This document shows positions 35,401 to 45,600 of a stretch of DNA of 64,000 nucleotides, one piece after another (position 1 is the stretch's first letter; every line of letters starts with the position of its first letter). The position numbers and the translations under genes are program-made. Below the pieces are notes generated by a model, which was not told where the DNA came from, did no database searches, and was given only the letters and a program-made list of their open reading frames with translations. This DNA is from Patagioenas fasciata (lineage: Eukaryota; Chordata; Aves; Columbiformes; Columbidae), in the NCBI RefSeq assembly GCF_037038585.1, contig NC_092520.1, positions 117,152,501-117,216,500 of the forward strand, written 5' to 3'.

Positions 35401-38256
35401 TTATAAATCAAAACTAAGGATCAGATTTTCATATAAACTTGTGAAGGTAAACTGTTTATCTGAAAATTCCCATATAAATGAAATCAAGAACAATGCTACA
35501 TTAATTCCAATCTATACAGGGTTTCACTCACTGACTTTAAATGGCAAAAGAAGATTTGATCTTTTATATTTGAAAGCCAAAATTGTAGGTATTTAAAATT
35601 CATTGCAACTGGATTTTTAAGTGTCAAGTGCACTTTCAATTTTTTTGTGCTGGATGACAATAGATTTTTTTCATAGAAAACACCTAGTGTGAACACTATT
35701 AAGTTTTCAAGCAAAGAGTTTTCAAGCTGTGGAACCCTATGGCTAACAGCATTGACTCAGTAAATTAGGAGAAAAGTAATTGTATGATTAGAATCACATT
35801 AAAACTATAAATCTGCTAATTTCTCTTGTCTGGATTACCACACTGCACATGAAGATGCACATCTAGAAATCATTATCATTAGCAGTGGCTCCTCAGTTTT
35901 AATATCTAACAATAGTTTCTCACAACAAACCAAAGATTTTCAAGCAGGTAACTTTTTATTTTAGAGCCTGCTCTGCACCTACTGTTAGTCCCATAGAAAA
36001 GACAGCAAAAGCAATGTGAATCACCACAGTCAGCATGATTTTATGTGAAACTCGTTACAGTTTTCTTAGCCAAGATCACCAGCTTCTCATGCTACTCACT
36101 CGTAGCTGTAGTTCCTCTAACACTGCCAGAGGCAGAATTCTTCAACAGGCCTAAAAACCAGTTCTAGGGAAGCTATAAGCCTTACTTAGAATCTGCACCA
36201 GCAAGCAGACAGGGTGGTGCTCACTTTGATGTTCAAAGAAAAAAAAGAGAGGGAATGAACAAACACCAGGTACCCACTGAGAATTAGGAGTGACTCATAA
36301 TTACAAACACTGAATGAAACACATGCACCTGCCAGCTTCAAGGCAAGTTTAAGTAGGGTCTTCTTTTCCTACACAATCTACTAGACATAGCTTTTAAAAC
36401 ATATTTTAATCTCCCTTCTGATAGAAAGAGGAAGGAGAAATGTGCTCTAGATATGGCTCCTAGAGTAATTTGTCAAAATGCCCACTTCAAAATTGCAATA
36501 GTAGACCAGACTCATATACTACAACTTTCCTACAAGCATATAACCATTTACATCCTGTGTAAACCAACAGCTACAATCCTCCAAGAGGCAGGTTAGGTCC
36601 CCACTATGTACTGCCATTCATACGAACAAATGTCGTCTCATTGTTTTCTTAAATTCCTCCTTGGTACTATCCGTTGCACTTTTGCCACCTCCTCCCTTCT
36701 ACTATAGACACAACCTGCAGGAGAGGTAGGCTGCAGTCCGGACCTGTGCCCCCTTAGCCCAAAGCACCTTTCTGAAAGCCTGAGAGACAATGACATAACA
36801 CAGCCCCAACTCACATCACGCTCTCTAGCAACAGTTTTGTTACTCCCCCTTCCCACACATAGGTTCCTATGCATCCTCCCCCAGAACCATGTCTCAGTGA
36901 AGATGTGTTAGAATAAGGCAAAGGTAATGCAAACTACAGACCTTCTAATTTTTCTGACCTAGCACAACTGCTTTGGAAGCACTTGGAACAGAATTCCCAT
37001 GTTTCTCCAGTCTGGGTCCAATAGTAGAAACACTTATATTACTGATGAAGATGGCACAACCAACACAGACCTTTTTATAACAGAATATGAATTGTCATTT
37101 AACAGCATGCAATATTTCCCTCGGTCTACTGAAGTTCTGCCTGATCCAAAACCAGATTCTATATTATCCTTTATTAAAACAATACTGAATTTTACTACAG
37201 GATTACAACTGTTATCTTGGCAGCTACAGAAATAGGACTTGTTTGCCATTTTGTGTAGTTTTTACCATGTATCTTTCAGTTGAGAACAAGCTACATCTTG
37301 CTTCAAGAACCTACGATTTTGTCATTTGATAGCAAACTATCTTTATGAAAAATAGAATGCAGAAATATTATAATACGCAAATAAGCATAATGCATAGCAC
37401 CCAAAGCTGGTCCCAAAATACTTACATATTAGATGGGGGGGAAGAGTAATTGCTTAAACAATCTAAAGACAGCACAGAGGACTTGATACATTGTTAGATG
37501 TTTCCAGTCCTTCTACCCTTCTTCTAAAATTTAAACACAACACACCAAAACCCCACAAACAAACAACAAACAAAAAAATCCAGGATCCTTTAATATTCTA
37601 ATTTGCAGACTCCCTTTCTGCATCTTCCCCCAGTACTGAGGTGCCACATACATGAATTCAAACTTGGAACTCACGGGGCCAAATGTCCAAGGAAGGTATG
37701 TCTGTGACACCCTTCAAACGGTTCAACAAATCCAACTTTGAGGGGCTGTTACCCAAGTTCTGTGAGCACACTGAAGAAATGAAACACCACCTGCACACAC
37801 CCCATGCAGTTAGCCCTAAACCAGTCCCTTATTGTTTTACAGATAACTTTGAATAAATGACAACCGCTGCTACGTAACAAGGGACACAAAGAAGGTTTTT
37901 CTGGATCTCTGGATCAGGCTGAAGGATTCCACCCCAGCCTGCCACCCTGCAGGAAGACGCCCAGAGACCTGAGCAGGCCAATCCACCAGCTCAAGCAGAA
38001 TACGTAAACGAGTTTAGCACTTTCATCCCACCAGCCAAACAACTTAAATCCTAATCTGAGACCACTAATTACAGCACAGCGCAAAGCGGCAGAGACTCTC
38101 ACCCGCACCGGGGTGCAAGGCGTGAGGAGGCCCCGGGGGGACCCGGCCTGCGCAGCCCGGTCACCCCGGAGAGGCGGCTGAAGACAAAAACGAAGCGGGG
38201 TGCTGCGAACGGCGAGGGCAGTCCCCCGGGGCAGAGCCGCGGTACTCACCGGACAT
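23301..38256 (-). CDS. GYG2: Glycogenin-2, complete nine-exon gene
   Basis: Minus-strand exons: 38256-38250, 32812-32671, 31025-30851, 29604-29442, 28877-28751, 28163-27941, 26799-26668, 25502-25392, 23462-23301. All borders are GT-AG and phases agree; the total is 1242 bases, 413 residues plus TAA. Glycogenin is a GT8 glucosyltransferase that glucosylates its own Tyr with UDP-glucose to prime glycogen. Visible: '[11 protein letters not shown]' start, DxD motif 'MDADT' (Asp104/Asp106), 'NSGVFVF', 'DQGLLNSFF', acceptor-type Tyr197 in 'AVYTYIPAF', 'KVVHFLG', 'KPWNYKY', and the glycogen-synthase-binding C terminus '[18 protein letters not shown]'. The linker between catalytic domain and C terminus identifies GYG2 rather than GYG1 (about 350 residues); human GYG2 is longer (about 500). 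The start ATG has A at -3 and sits in a CpG island. Confidence 0.95.
25039..25065 (+). repeat. A27 tract followed by CCAAA units
   Basis: Long homopolymer, then 'ccaaaaaccaaaccaaacc', within the GYG2 intron between exons 8 and 9. Confidence 0.9.
25392..25502 (-). CDS. GYG2: GYG2 exon 8, linker cassette
   Basis: 111 bases, phase 0 at both ends, acceptor attttag and donor gtacat. The product (begins '[15 protein letters not shown]', ends 'VVQETSEL') is acidic, Ser/Glu-rich and shows no domain, as expected for the GYG2-specific linker. Support comes from the uninterrupted frame and splice sites rather than strong similarity. Confidence 0.75.
26668..26799 (-). CDS. GYG2: GYG2 exon 7, linker cassette
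   Basis: 132 bases, phase 0 at both ends, acceptor tgttag, donor gtaagt. It encodes '[20 protein letters not shown]', then '[19 protein letters not shown]': low-complexity, Pro/Glu/Thr-rich linker. The donor is a perfect consensus. Confidence 0.78.
27941..28163 (-). CDS. GYG2: GYG2 exon 6, end of the GT8 domain
   Basis: Acceptor ctacag; donor gtaaac. It encodes '[20 protein letters not shown]' with the conserved His and 'KPWNY' block that close the UDP-glucose site, then '[19 protein letters not shown]'. Ends exactly on a codon. Confidence 0.94.
28751..28877 (-). CDS. GYG2: GYG2 exon 5, auto-glucosylated tyrosine
   Basis: Acceptor ctttag, donor gtaagt. It encodes '[20 protein letters not shown]', '[11 protein letters not shown]' and '[10 protein letters not shown]'. 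Tyr197 lies where glycogenin-1 carries the glucose-accepting Tyr, allowing for the two extra N-terminal residues of GYG2. Confidence 0.94.
29442..29604 (-). CDS. GYG2: GYG2 exon 4, GT8 core
   Basis: Begins in phase 0 with '[19 protein letters not shown]', then '[17 protein letters not shown]' and '[10 protein letters not shown]', a near-invariant glycogenin block. Acceptor ctaag, donor gtaagt. The GTG at its edge is an ordinary Val codon, not a start. Confidence 0.95.
30851..31025 (-). CDS. GYG2: GYG2 exon 3, DxD motif
   Basis: Acceptor ggtag, donor gtgagt. It encodes '[20 protein letters not shown]', '[20 protein letters not shown]' and 'CVFMDADTL'. The DxD pair binds manganese and UDP-glucose. 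Ends exactly on codon 108. Confidence 0.95.
32671..32812 (-). CDS. GYG2: GYG2 exon 2, N-terminal nucleotide-binding segment
   Basis: Acceptor ctcacag, donor gtaagg. It encodes '[20 protein letters not shown]', 'VLGQSLRNH' and '[11 protein letters not shown]', the first Rossmann-like strand and helix of GT8 glycogenins. Too interrupted by splice sites to appear as a long open frame, but unmistakable in phase. Confidence 0.94.
32813..38249 (-). other. GYG2: GYG2 intron 1, 5.4 kb
   Basis: AT-rich sequence between the 7-base first coding segment and exon 2. Contains an A-rich tract (33246-33261) and scattered short open frames (for example 33409-33729) without recognisable similarity. I see no further exon. 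Confidence 0.65.
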
Positions 38257-39270
38257 GCTGCGGCCGGCGGGGCCCAGCCGGGCGGGGGCACGGCCCACGC
38301 TGCCCACCTCTGCCGCCGCCTCACCTGCTCGCAGCGGGGCCAGTAAATCGCGAAATGGGATTAGCCTCTTTCCTGCTGAAGACAGTGGTAGGTGAATTAT
38401 ATTCGCACGGCCTCCTGCGCAGCAGCAGAGAAGCGGCATTAGCGGCAGAGACCATTTGGGAGGGTTGGCACGACCCGCTCCGCCCTCCCCTCGCTTTACT
38501 GCACGGGGACAACTCACGTCTCGCCCCCTGCCCCGCTCTGCGCTCCGGCAGCTCCCTGTCCCCCGGGGCAGAGCACAGCCCGGACTTTCGCCCCGGCAGC
38601 CGCAGACCTGACAGGAGCCCCGCACCTGCCCGCTGCTGCCGGCCCGCCCGCCGGGTGTCCCCCCACGGCCGCTCGGCGCCCTCTACCCCTCCACACGTGG
38701 CGGCGGCACCGTGTCGCCCCTTGGCGGAGCGGTCCGGCGCTCCGGCCTCATTGGCCGACGGGCGGCAGCGCCCACCCCGCCCCGGCTGTGCCATGGAGAG
38801 CCCTCCAGACATAGCGGAGTTGGGAGTCTTGCCTCTTCCCGCCTCCTCTTCTTCCCTCCCGTCCGGACCCCTGCGCACCGCTCTCGGGGCTGTGGGTATC
38901 AGCGGGACCTCCAGAGAACCTCCCTAAGGCACCTCCTCTCGGGCCACCCGCCCGGCAGGCTGCCTGCGCAGTGCCGGGGGGCGCTCGGGAGGGAAAGGGA
39001 CCCCCTCGCCCCCACCTCCCGGCGTTGTTTTGAGGCTCCCGGGCGAAGAGCGCCGGCCCCTGCGGAGCTGCGCGGTGGCTCAGGCGGACATTAAACCGAG
39101 AAATCCCTATGGGCGGGACGGAACGCCCTGTGCCGTCGCTGCCCACCCGCCGGTCCGAGCGCAGGTGCAGGAGCTGCGGGGGCGGGAGGGTCGGTCACCG
39201 CGGCAGCCCGACAAAACCGCGGGGGGTTGCAACACAGTCTGCTCACAGCGCACACGCCGGTGCGGAAATG
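38090..39270 (-). promoter_or_regulatory. GYG2: CpG island and probable GYG2 promoter
   Basis: About 1.2 kb that is very GC- and CpG-rich compared with AT-rich flanks, covering the GYG2 start codon and about 1 kb upstream. On the minus strand it has a CCAAT box (plus-strand attgg near 38749-38755); it also holds an E-box CACGTG at 38694-38699 and GC boxes. No TATA box is obvious, consistent with dispersed initiation. Long open frames here on both strands (for example 38355-38927) are GC artefacts. Confidence 0.8.
38250..38256 (-). CDS. GYG2: GYG2 exon 1 coding part (start codon)
   Basis: Minus strand: ATG TCC G followed by a perfect gtgagt donor. The context ...gcagcATGt has A at -3. Joined to exon 2 it reads Met-Ser-Val-Thr-Asp-Gln-Ala-Phe, the expected GYG2 N terminus. 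This decides the start although only two full codons lie in the exon. Confidence 0.9.
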
Positions 39271-41811
39271 GAGGAGAAGGAAGATAAGGTGGGGGAGACT
39301 CTACTGTGCAGCGTTTTGAGGCAAAACATCAATGTCTTTGGTGGTGAAAGTTGCAGAGGATGGGAAAAAGATCTCAGAACAGGAGTGAGATGGCTCCGGT
39401 GTGGCTGACGGTAACGCAGAGACATGAGATTCACTGCGAGTTGAGTCTAACCCAGTGACTTCTCTGGAGCCATCATAACCCCTACGGGTACCCACAGTGT
39501 GCTAACTTGTCACCCAGATAAATAAACCAGTGTTTTCAGAGAACTGTTCAGAGTGCAATATGTATTTTCATCGATATATATGAATACATATATATTTGCA
39601 CAGTGTGTTTTTGCCAGTAGCACAGAATTGCAGTAACCGTTATATGTAATTCAGCCATACTATGTCTCTGCAAGGTAGTTTTAGGTTGACATGGTCCAGC
39701 TGAGACATTTTTGCATTAAACTCTTCTGTGAACTTCAGTGCTACTTAGCAGAGGACAGGATTTAACAGTGTGCCACCGGTGAAAATGCACAGACCACTCA
39801 ACTATTTAAATCTTTGCAAGTGATGAGTGTTGCCACTTCAAGCTGCAGCATTTGTTCTCCCCCATATGGGGAGTATCTTAAAGGTCCAATAGAGAAGAGG
39901 ATGCCATTGCTTTGGTGGTGGCAAGGTGTTTGAGGAAAGGAGGACATAAATACATAGGAAAATAAGCTTTATTTATCCCACAGGAACAATATTCTCAGGA
40001 ACTGTGTTCATCATCTGCTTGTATAGACAGGCCAACTAAACAATATGCTTATGAGTAGCAAGATCACTGTTGTAGATAATTTTACTGGCAGATGTGTTTC
40101 AGCTGGGAGACTTTATAATCAACAACAGCATTTTCTTGGTAATAAAAGTGATGTCTGTTTTACTTGTGTGCCAGCAATTTTTATGGTATAGAACAGATTT
40201 TAAATGTCAGAACCAGTAACACAAGCTAGAGTTCTGATGGGCTAACAGCCAGCTTATATTACTTCCTTCCACTCTAGATTTAAACACAAGCTTCCCTATA
40301 TAAACAGTTATTACAATAATTATAAACAATTATTGTTATAATCATCACCATCCTAGTTAAGAGGACAATTAACACTAAGAAGTGTGTATGCACACTGGTA
40401 TGTTGGTCGTATGTTGATGTGATTAGACCAAAGAGCTTCAAAGGGTTAAATGCTTGGATACATGGGGGTTACTAATTCAGGTTCATGAGTTTTGCTCAAA
40501 TTCTCCATAATAAAGCTTGCTTTTTGGCTACTAATGTTCACACAAATAAGAAATTATTTTGAAAATACTATAAGCAAATGTAATGAACTGTAATAATATG
40601 TCAAAATGTCAAAAGTAAAAGTGTTAATAAAGCACATAGATCCTTCTCTGGACACCGCTGGGGGGGGGAAGGGAAAGGGACAGAATATGTTCTTAAGCTG
40701 TTTACTTGTTTATGTTGTTTTTTTTCTCTGAAGTCTTAATTTGAAGAATTTCTTTCACTTCCATAGTGGAACACAGATAAATTTGTATATAAAAGGTATC
40801 AGCTGCATATGTCCCAGAAAGTAACAAACAAAACTCAGATCATCTTGGATAAAACACAGTGTGTGTTTATTGAAAATTTTCAAGAGAAAGAACCAAAATA
40901 TTTATTTTCATTGCTAAACAAGCAATTGAAACGGTGACCGCAAAACACTTTAACATTTTATTAATCAAAACTTTTTGTCTCCTGGCAAAATATATATCAA
41001 TCTGTTTTAACTATTAACACAGAAATTTAGTATTTTTAAAGAAATATCAAGGACCCTTGAAAAACATATTAAAAATATGTTATCATTTGTAAGTTGAAAG
41101 TGATAGCCATGAAAGTGCTCATCCTTTTGTGTGTTGTCAAGATGTTTCTGTATTTAAACTCATGTACATTATCATTTTTCACTTTCAGGATCAAAATAAA
41201 TGTTATGGTAAACTCAGCAACTGATATATAAATGTTTCAAATATAATTTAGATAGAATAGTATTTTATTTTACAGAAAGAGCACTTTTTCTGATTATGTC
41301 TTTCTCTCAACAATTTAATAAACACAAAATCATGTTTACCTCCATCTACATGGTATTTCAGTATGATAAAGTATGCTCCACACATATAAGATGAAGATAA
41401 AAACACATATTTTCTCTATGCTTTAAAGAGTTAGCTCCAATGACTGTATTGCAGAATTATGTCAGTAAACTACTAGTTCTGCCAGCTTTCATCAGCATTT
41501 CATTCATTTGCTGGTATTTTATTCAGTTAGCTAAATTAGGGCAGGCTGCAAAAGCACTGGTTTTCGTTGATAGATTTATCTACATAAGGATGTTTGTTAG
41601 CACAGAAAGGTTGACGAGGAACAAGGGAGAAAGGTGAAACAGCCTTGCTATCAAAACTGTAACAACCATACCTCAAGATATGTATGCAGTTCAACCGCTG
41701 GCATGACAGAGATTTTATAGAACAAAGTGTCACAGACTAGTTCTAAATTATTCTTAAAACTTTGTATCTAATTTACCTTTACAGGAATGATGAATAATAT
41801 GGCTCTGAAAG

Positions 41812-41830
41812 AAAAAAAAAAAAAAAAAAA
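41812..41830 (+). repeat. A19 tract
   Basis: Homopolymer between GYG2 and XG. Confidence 0.88.
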
Positions 41831-41953
41831 ACAAAAAAACAAAGCCTGCCAGATTAATGCCTTTAAAGGCTCCTAGAGCAGAACCTAACTTGTCAAGAAG
41901 AGAAACTAAATTTACATCAAGTTTCAGTTCCCGAGAAGAAACACCATTCCAGT

Positions 41954-41975
41954 AATAAATAAATAAATAAATAAA
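41954..41975 (+). repeat. (AAAT)n microsatellite
   Basis: About five tandem AAAT units between GYG2 and XG. Confidence 0.9.
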
Positions 41976-42553
41976 ATCAGCATGTGTTCTTCTCATTCTT
42001 TTTTTTAAACAGTGTTTTGTCAATGTACATATGCTTTTCATGTTATATTTTAAAATTAAGAATGAATTTTCTTTCTATAGCTCCTTTCACTTTGCTAGAA
42101 TTCAGATATAAATAAAAAGTAAAGGCATTAAAATTTTTAATCCTTTGTACAACTTCAAGTTTTCCTTAAACTTCATGGACAATATAGAAATATAGTAAAG
42201 AAACCCAACATATATGAATGGAAATGACAATTTCCTTATTCCCATTCTATCAGAAGGAATAAATATTTTGGCTAATTTAGAACACAGGGGAAAAAAAATG
42301 GTGATCCAAATGCTCACAAACCAAAACCTTTCAATTTTTTAGCTTTTATTAAACTTGCTTTCTCTTTTGTTTACAGTAACTTATGAATCAAAATGTGTAT
42401 CCAGCCTTTATGAATGCAGGTTGGATAGTTCAATACCATCCCCACATGTTTTAGGTACATCTTTGATGATGTAAAGTTCAAGGTGCGCAAGTGACATCAT
42501 GTAAAAGAGAGTAGGATTGCAATGTCGCAGCAAAACATTCATTAGAGGAAGAT

Positions 42554-42559
42554 TTTATT
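42554..42559 (-). terminator. XG: Poly(A) signal of XG
   Basis: AATAAA on the minus strand, about 90 bases after the proposed XG stop codon at 42649-42651. Its spacing supports the small terminal exon. Confidence 0.6.
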
Positions 42560-42648
42560 TTGTCAGAATGATGAATTGTGGGATCTGTGGGCTGAATGTC
42601 ACCAACCAAAGGAGCCTGTGAGCAGAGGGCAACTCTTCTTTCACCAGT

Positions 42649-42665
42649 TTACACTGTAGCCCCAC
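42649..42665 (-). CDS. XG: XG terminal coding exon (17 coding bases)
   Basis: A pyrimidine-rich acceptor (cattttcag type) precedes 42665. With the G carried from the transmembrane exon it reads Gly-Gly-Ala-Thr-Val-stop. The tail is tiny, but its phase, the acceptor and the AATAAA about 90 bases later agree. Other exons within the 3.6-kb intron cannot be excluded. Confidence 0.6.
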
Positions 42666-45600
42666 CTGAAAAATGAAGATGGAACATTCAGCATTTCCAC
42701 CACTGGTGTGCCCTTTGCCAGCAATTCTGGGACTTATTTGCTCCAGCCCTTTTGTGGCAGCGGCTGGAAAATCATATCCCCAGAGATGTACAGAAAGCCC
42801 TCCCATTGGCCTCTCTCCCCATTTTCAGAGTGCCATGGCATTGCTGACCTGATGCTTTAGTTACACCTTGGCCACAGAAACAGAGGAAAACAAGTGACTG
42901 TCAGACCCTGAGGGCATGAACAGCCTTCATGGCCCTGACCAGCCTCCCTGGGGGTATCCTGCCATGTCCTCCAGCTGGATCTCCCCTGTGTAACCCTGCC
43001 CAAGCCTTCCCCAGTGCTAGGCCAGCCGCAGCCACCCCTGAGCCTGCTATGGCAGCCCCAGGCCGAGGTTTTCTGAAGTGCCAGGGGATCCCAGATCTCT
43101 CAGAAATGTCTGTGAAGCTTCTCCACATGCCTCCTGCATTTTACTCCTGTCTTACTCATTGTTCACATTATGGAACAAATAACACAAATTAGAAGTTTAA
43201 ATTGACCTCTGTGGCAGTGAAGGGCCAGGACCAGGCTGTGCCTAACGTGCAGGAAGCTGAGGGCAGCCACAGAGTGTGTGCAGCGGTCACACACAGAAGA
43301 GTGATGATAGCAAATGGACCCCATGGATGGACCAGGCAGTGTCAGATGCAGACAAGAAACCAGCCCACCCAAGGCCAAGCCAGGAAACCTGCCAGCTGTC
43401 TGGGCTCATGGCCAGGTCTGGTGTGCCAGGGATGTGGTGCAGGACAGGGCAGAAAGCCCACCCAGGCCAGAGATGGAATGGTGGCCCCAGCCAGAGGTTA
43501 CATGGGGATGCCCCAGGCAAGGCTGATCTGGGCAATGTAGACTGTTTTCCACGTACAGGACCATGACAGTCAGTCACCTCTGTGGCAACAGAGACCTCAT
43601 GTTATCTAATTTCTTTCATGAAGTCACATCACGTGCCCTATTTCTCATGGGAGACTTCAATCACCCTGGCATCTGCTGGGAAGACAACGTAGCTAAGCAC
43701 ACACAGTCCAGGAGGTTCCGACAGGTCATTGATGACAACTTCTTGGCACAGGTGGTAGATGAGCCAACAAGGAAAAGTGTGCTGCTGGACCTTGTCCTAA
43801 CAAACCAAGAAGAATTGGTTGGAGATGTGAGGGTTGGGAGCAGCCTCAGCTGCAGCAACCATGACATGGTGGAGTTCAGGATCCTGCATGGAGGAAGCAG
43901 GGCAATAAGTAAGACTAAAACCATGGACTTCAGCAGGGTGAGATTTGGCCTCTTCAAGGTCCTGCTTGGAAGAATCCCATGGGTTAGGGCTCTAGAAGGT
44001 AGAGAGGTCCAAGAGAGCTGGTTAATATTCAAACCTCACTTCATCCAAGCTCAAGACTGATGCATGCCTATGAGCAAGAAATCAGTTAAAGGGCACAGAA
44101 GGCCAGCATAGATGAGCAAGGAGATCCCGTCAAAGCTCAGACAGAAGAAGAATGTTTATCTAATGTGGAAATAGGGACAGGCCACCTGGGAGGAACATAA
44201 GGAAGCCATTAGAGTATGCAGGGATGTGATGAGGAAGGCCAAGCTCCACTTGGAAGTAAATCTATCCAGGAATGTCAAGGACAACAAGAAATGCTTCTTC
44301 AAGTATATCAGCAGCAAAAGGAAGATTAGGGAAAATGTAGGTCCGCTGCTGAATGAGGTGGGTGCCCTGGCGGTGGCAGATACAGAGAAGGAGGTGTTAA
44401 TGAATGCCTTCTTTGCTTCTGTCTTTGCTGCTAATACCAGCTCTCTGGTATCCCAGACCCTCGTGATAAGAGAGAAACTCTGGAGAAAGGAAGACTTGGT
44501 TGAAGTTAGAGATTGTTTAGGCAAAGTGCACATCCACAAATCCATGGGCCCCAACGAGATGCACTGACAAGTGCTGAGAGAGCTGGCAGAAGCTATTGCT
44601 AAGCTACTCTCCATCATCTTTGAAAGGTCATGGAGAACAGGAGAGATGCCTGAGGACTGGAAGAAAACCAGTGTCACTACAGTCTTCAAAAAGGGCAAGA
44701 AGGACAACCCAGAAAACTACAGGCCAGTGAGCCTCACCTCCATCCCTGGAAAGGTGATGGAACAACTCATTCTGGATGTCATGTCCAAGAAAGTGGAGGA
44801 AAAGAGGGTTATCAGGAGTAGTCGTGGATTCGCCAAAGGGAATTCACGTTTGAACAACCTGATAACCTTCTATGATGGTATGACTGGCTGGGTAGACAAG
44901 AGGAGAGTAGTTCATGTTGTCTGCCTTGACTTCAGCAAGGTTTTGACACCATCTCTCACAACATCCTCATAGGCAAGCTCAGGAATTGTGGGTTGAATGT
45001 GTTCACAGTGAGATGGATTGAGAACTGGCTGGATGGCAGAGCTCAGATTGTTGTGGTCAATGGTGCAGAGTCTGGTTGGAGGCCTGTAGTTGGTGGGCTT
45101 CCCCAGGGATCAGTACTGGGTCCAGTCTTGTTCAACCTGTTCATCAATGACCTGGATGAAGAGACTGAGTGCACCCTCAGCAAGTTTGCTGGTGATACCA
45201 AACTGGGAGAGAGGGTTGATACACCAGAAGGCTGTGTTCCCCTTCAGTGAGACCTGGACAGGCTGGAGGACTGGGCAGAGAAGAACGTGATGAAATTCAA
45301 TAAGATCAAGTGTAGGGTCCTGCACCTGGGGAGGAATAACCCTGGTCACCAGTACAGGTTAGGGGTGGACCTGCTGGAAAGCAGCATTGCAGAGAAGGAC
45401 GTGGGAGTCCTGGTCAACAACAGGTTGACCATGAGTCAACAATGTGCCCTTGTGGCCAAGAAGGCCAATGGTATCCTGGGGTGCATTAGGAAAACTGTGA
45501 CCAGCAGGTCAACGGTGGTTACCCTTCTCCTCTACTCTACCCTGGTGAGGCCACATCTGGAGTACTGCATCCAGTTCTGAGCTCCCAGTTCAAGAGAGAC

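Larger units (their letters stand above)
39280..42530. other. Intergenic region between the GYG2 promoter and the XG 3' end
   Basis: About 3.2 kb of AT-rich sequence with an A tract at 41812-41830 and an (AAAT)n repeat at 41954-41975. No gene or long open frame with recognisable similarity is seen. Confidence 0.6.

Noticed and set aside
38161-38927. Long open frames on both strands in the GYG2 promoter (up to 190 codons)
   Set aside because: GC-rich DNA lacks stop codons by composition; the products are Arg/Pro/Gly-rich without domains, and both strands are open together.
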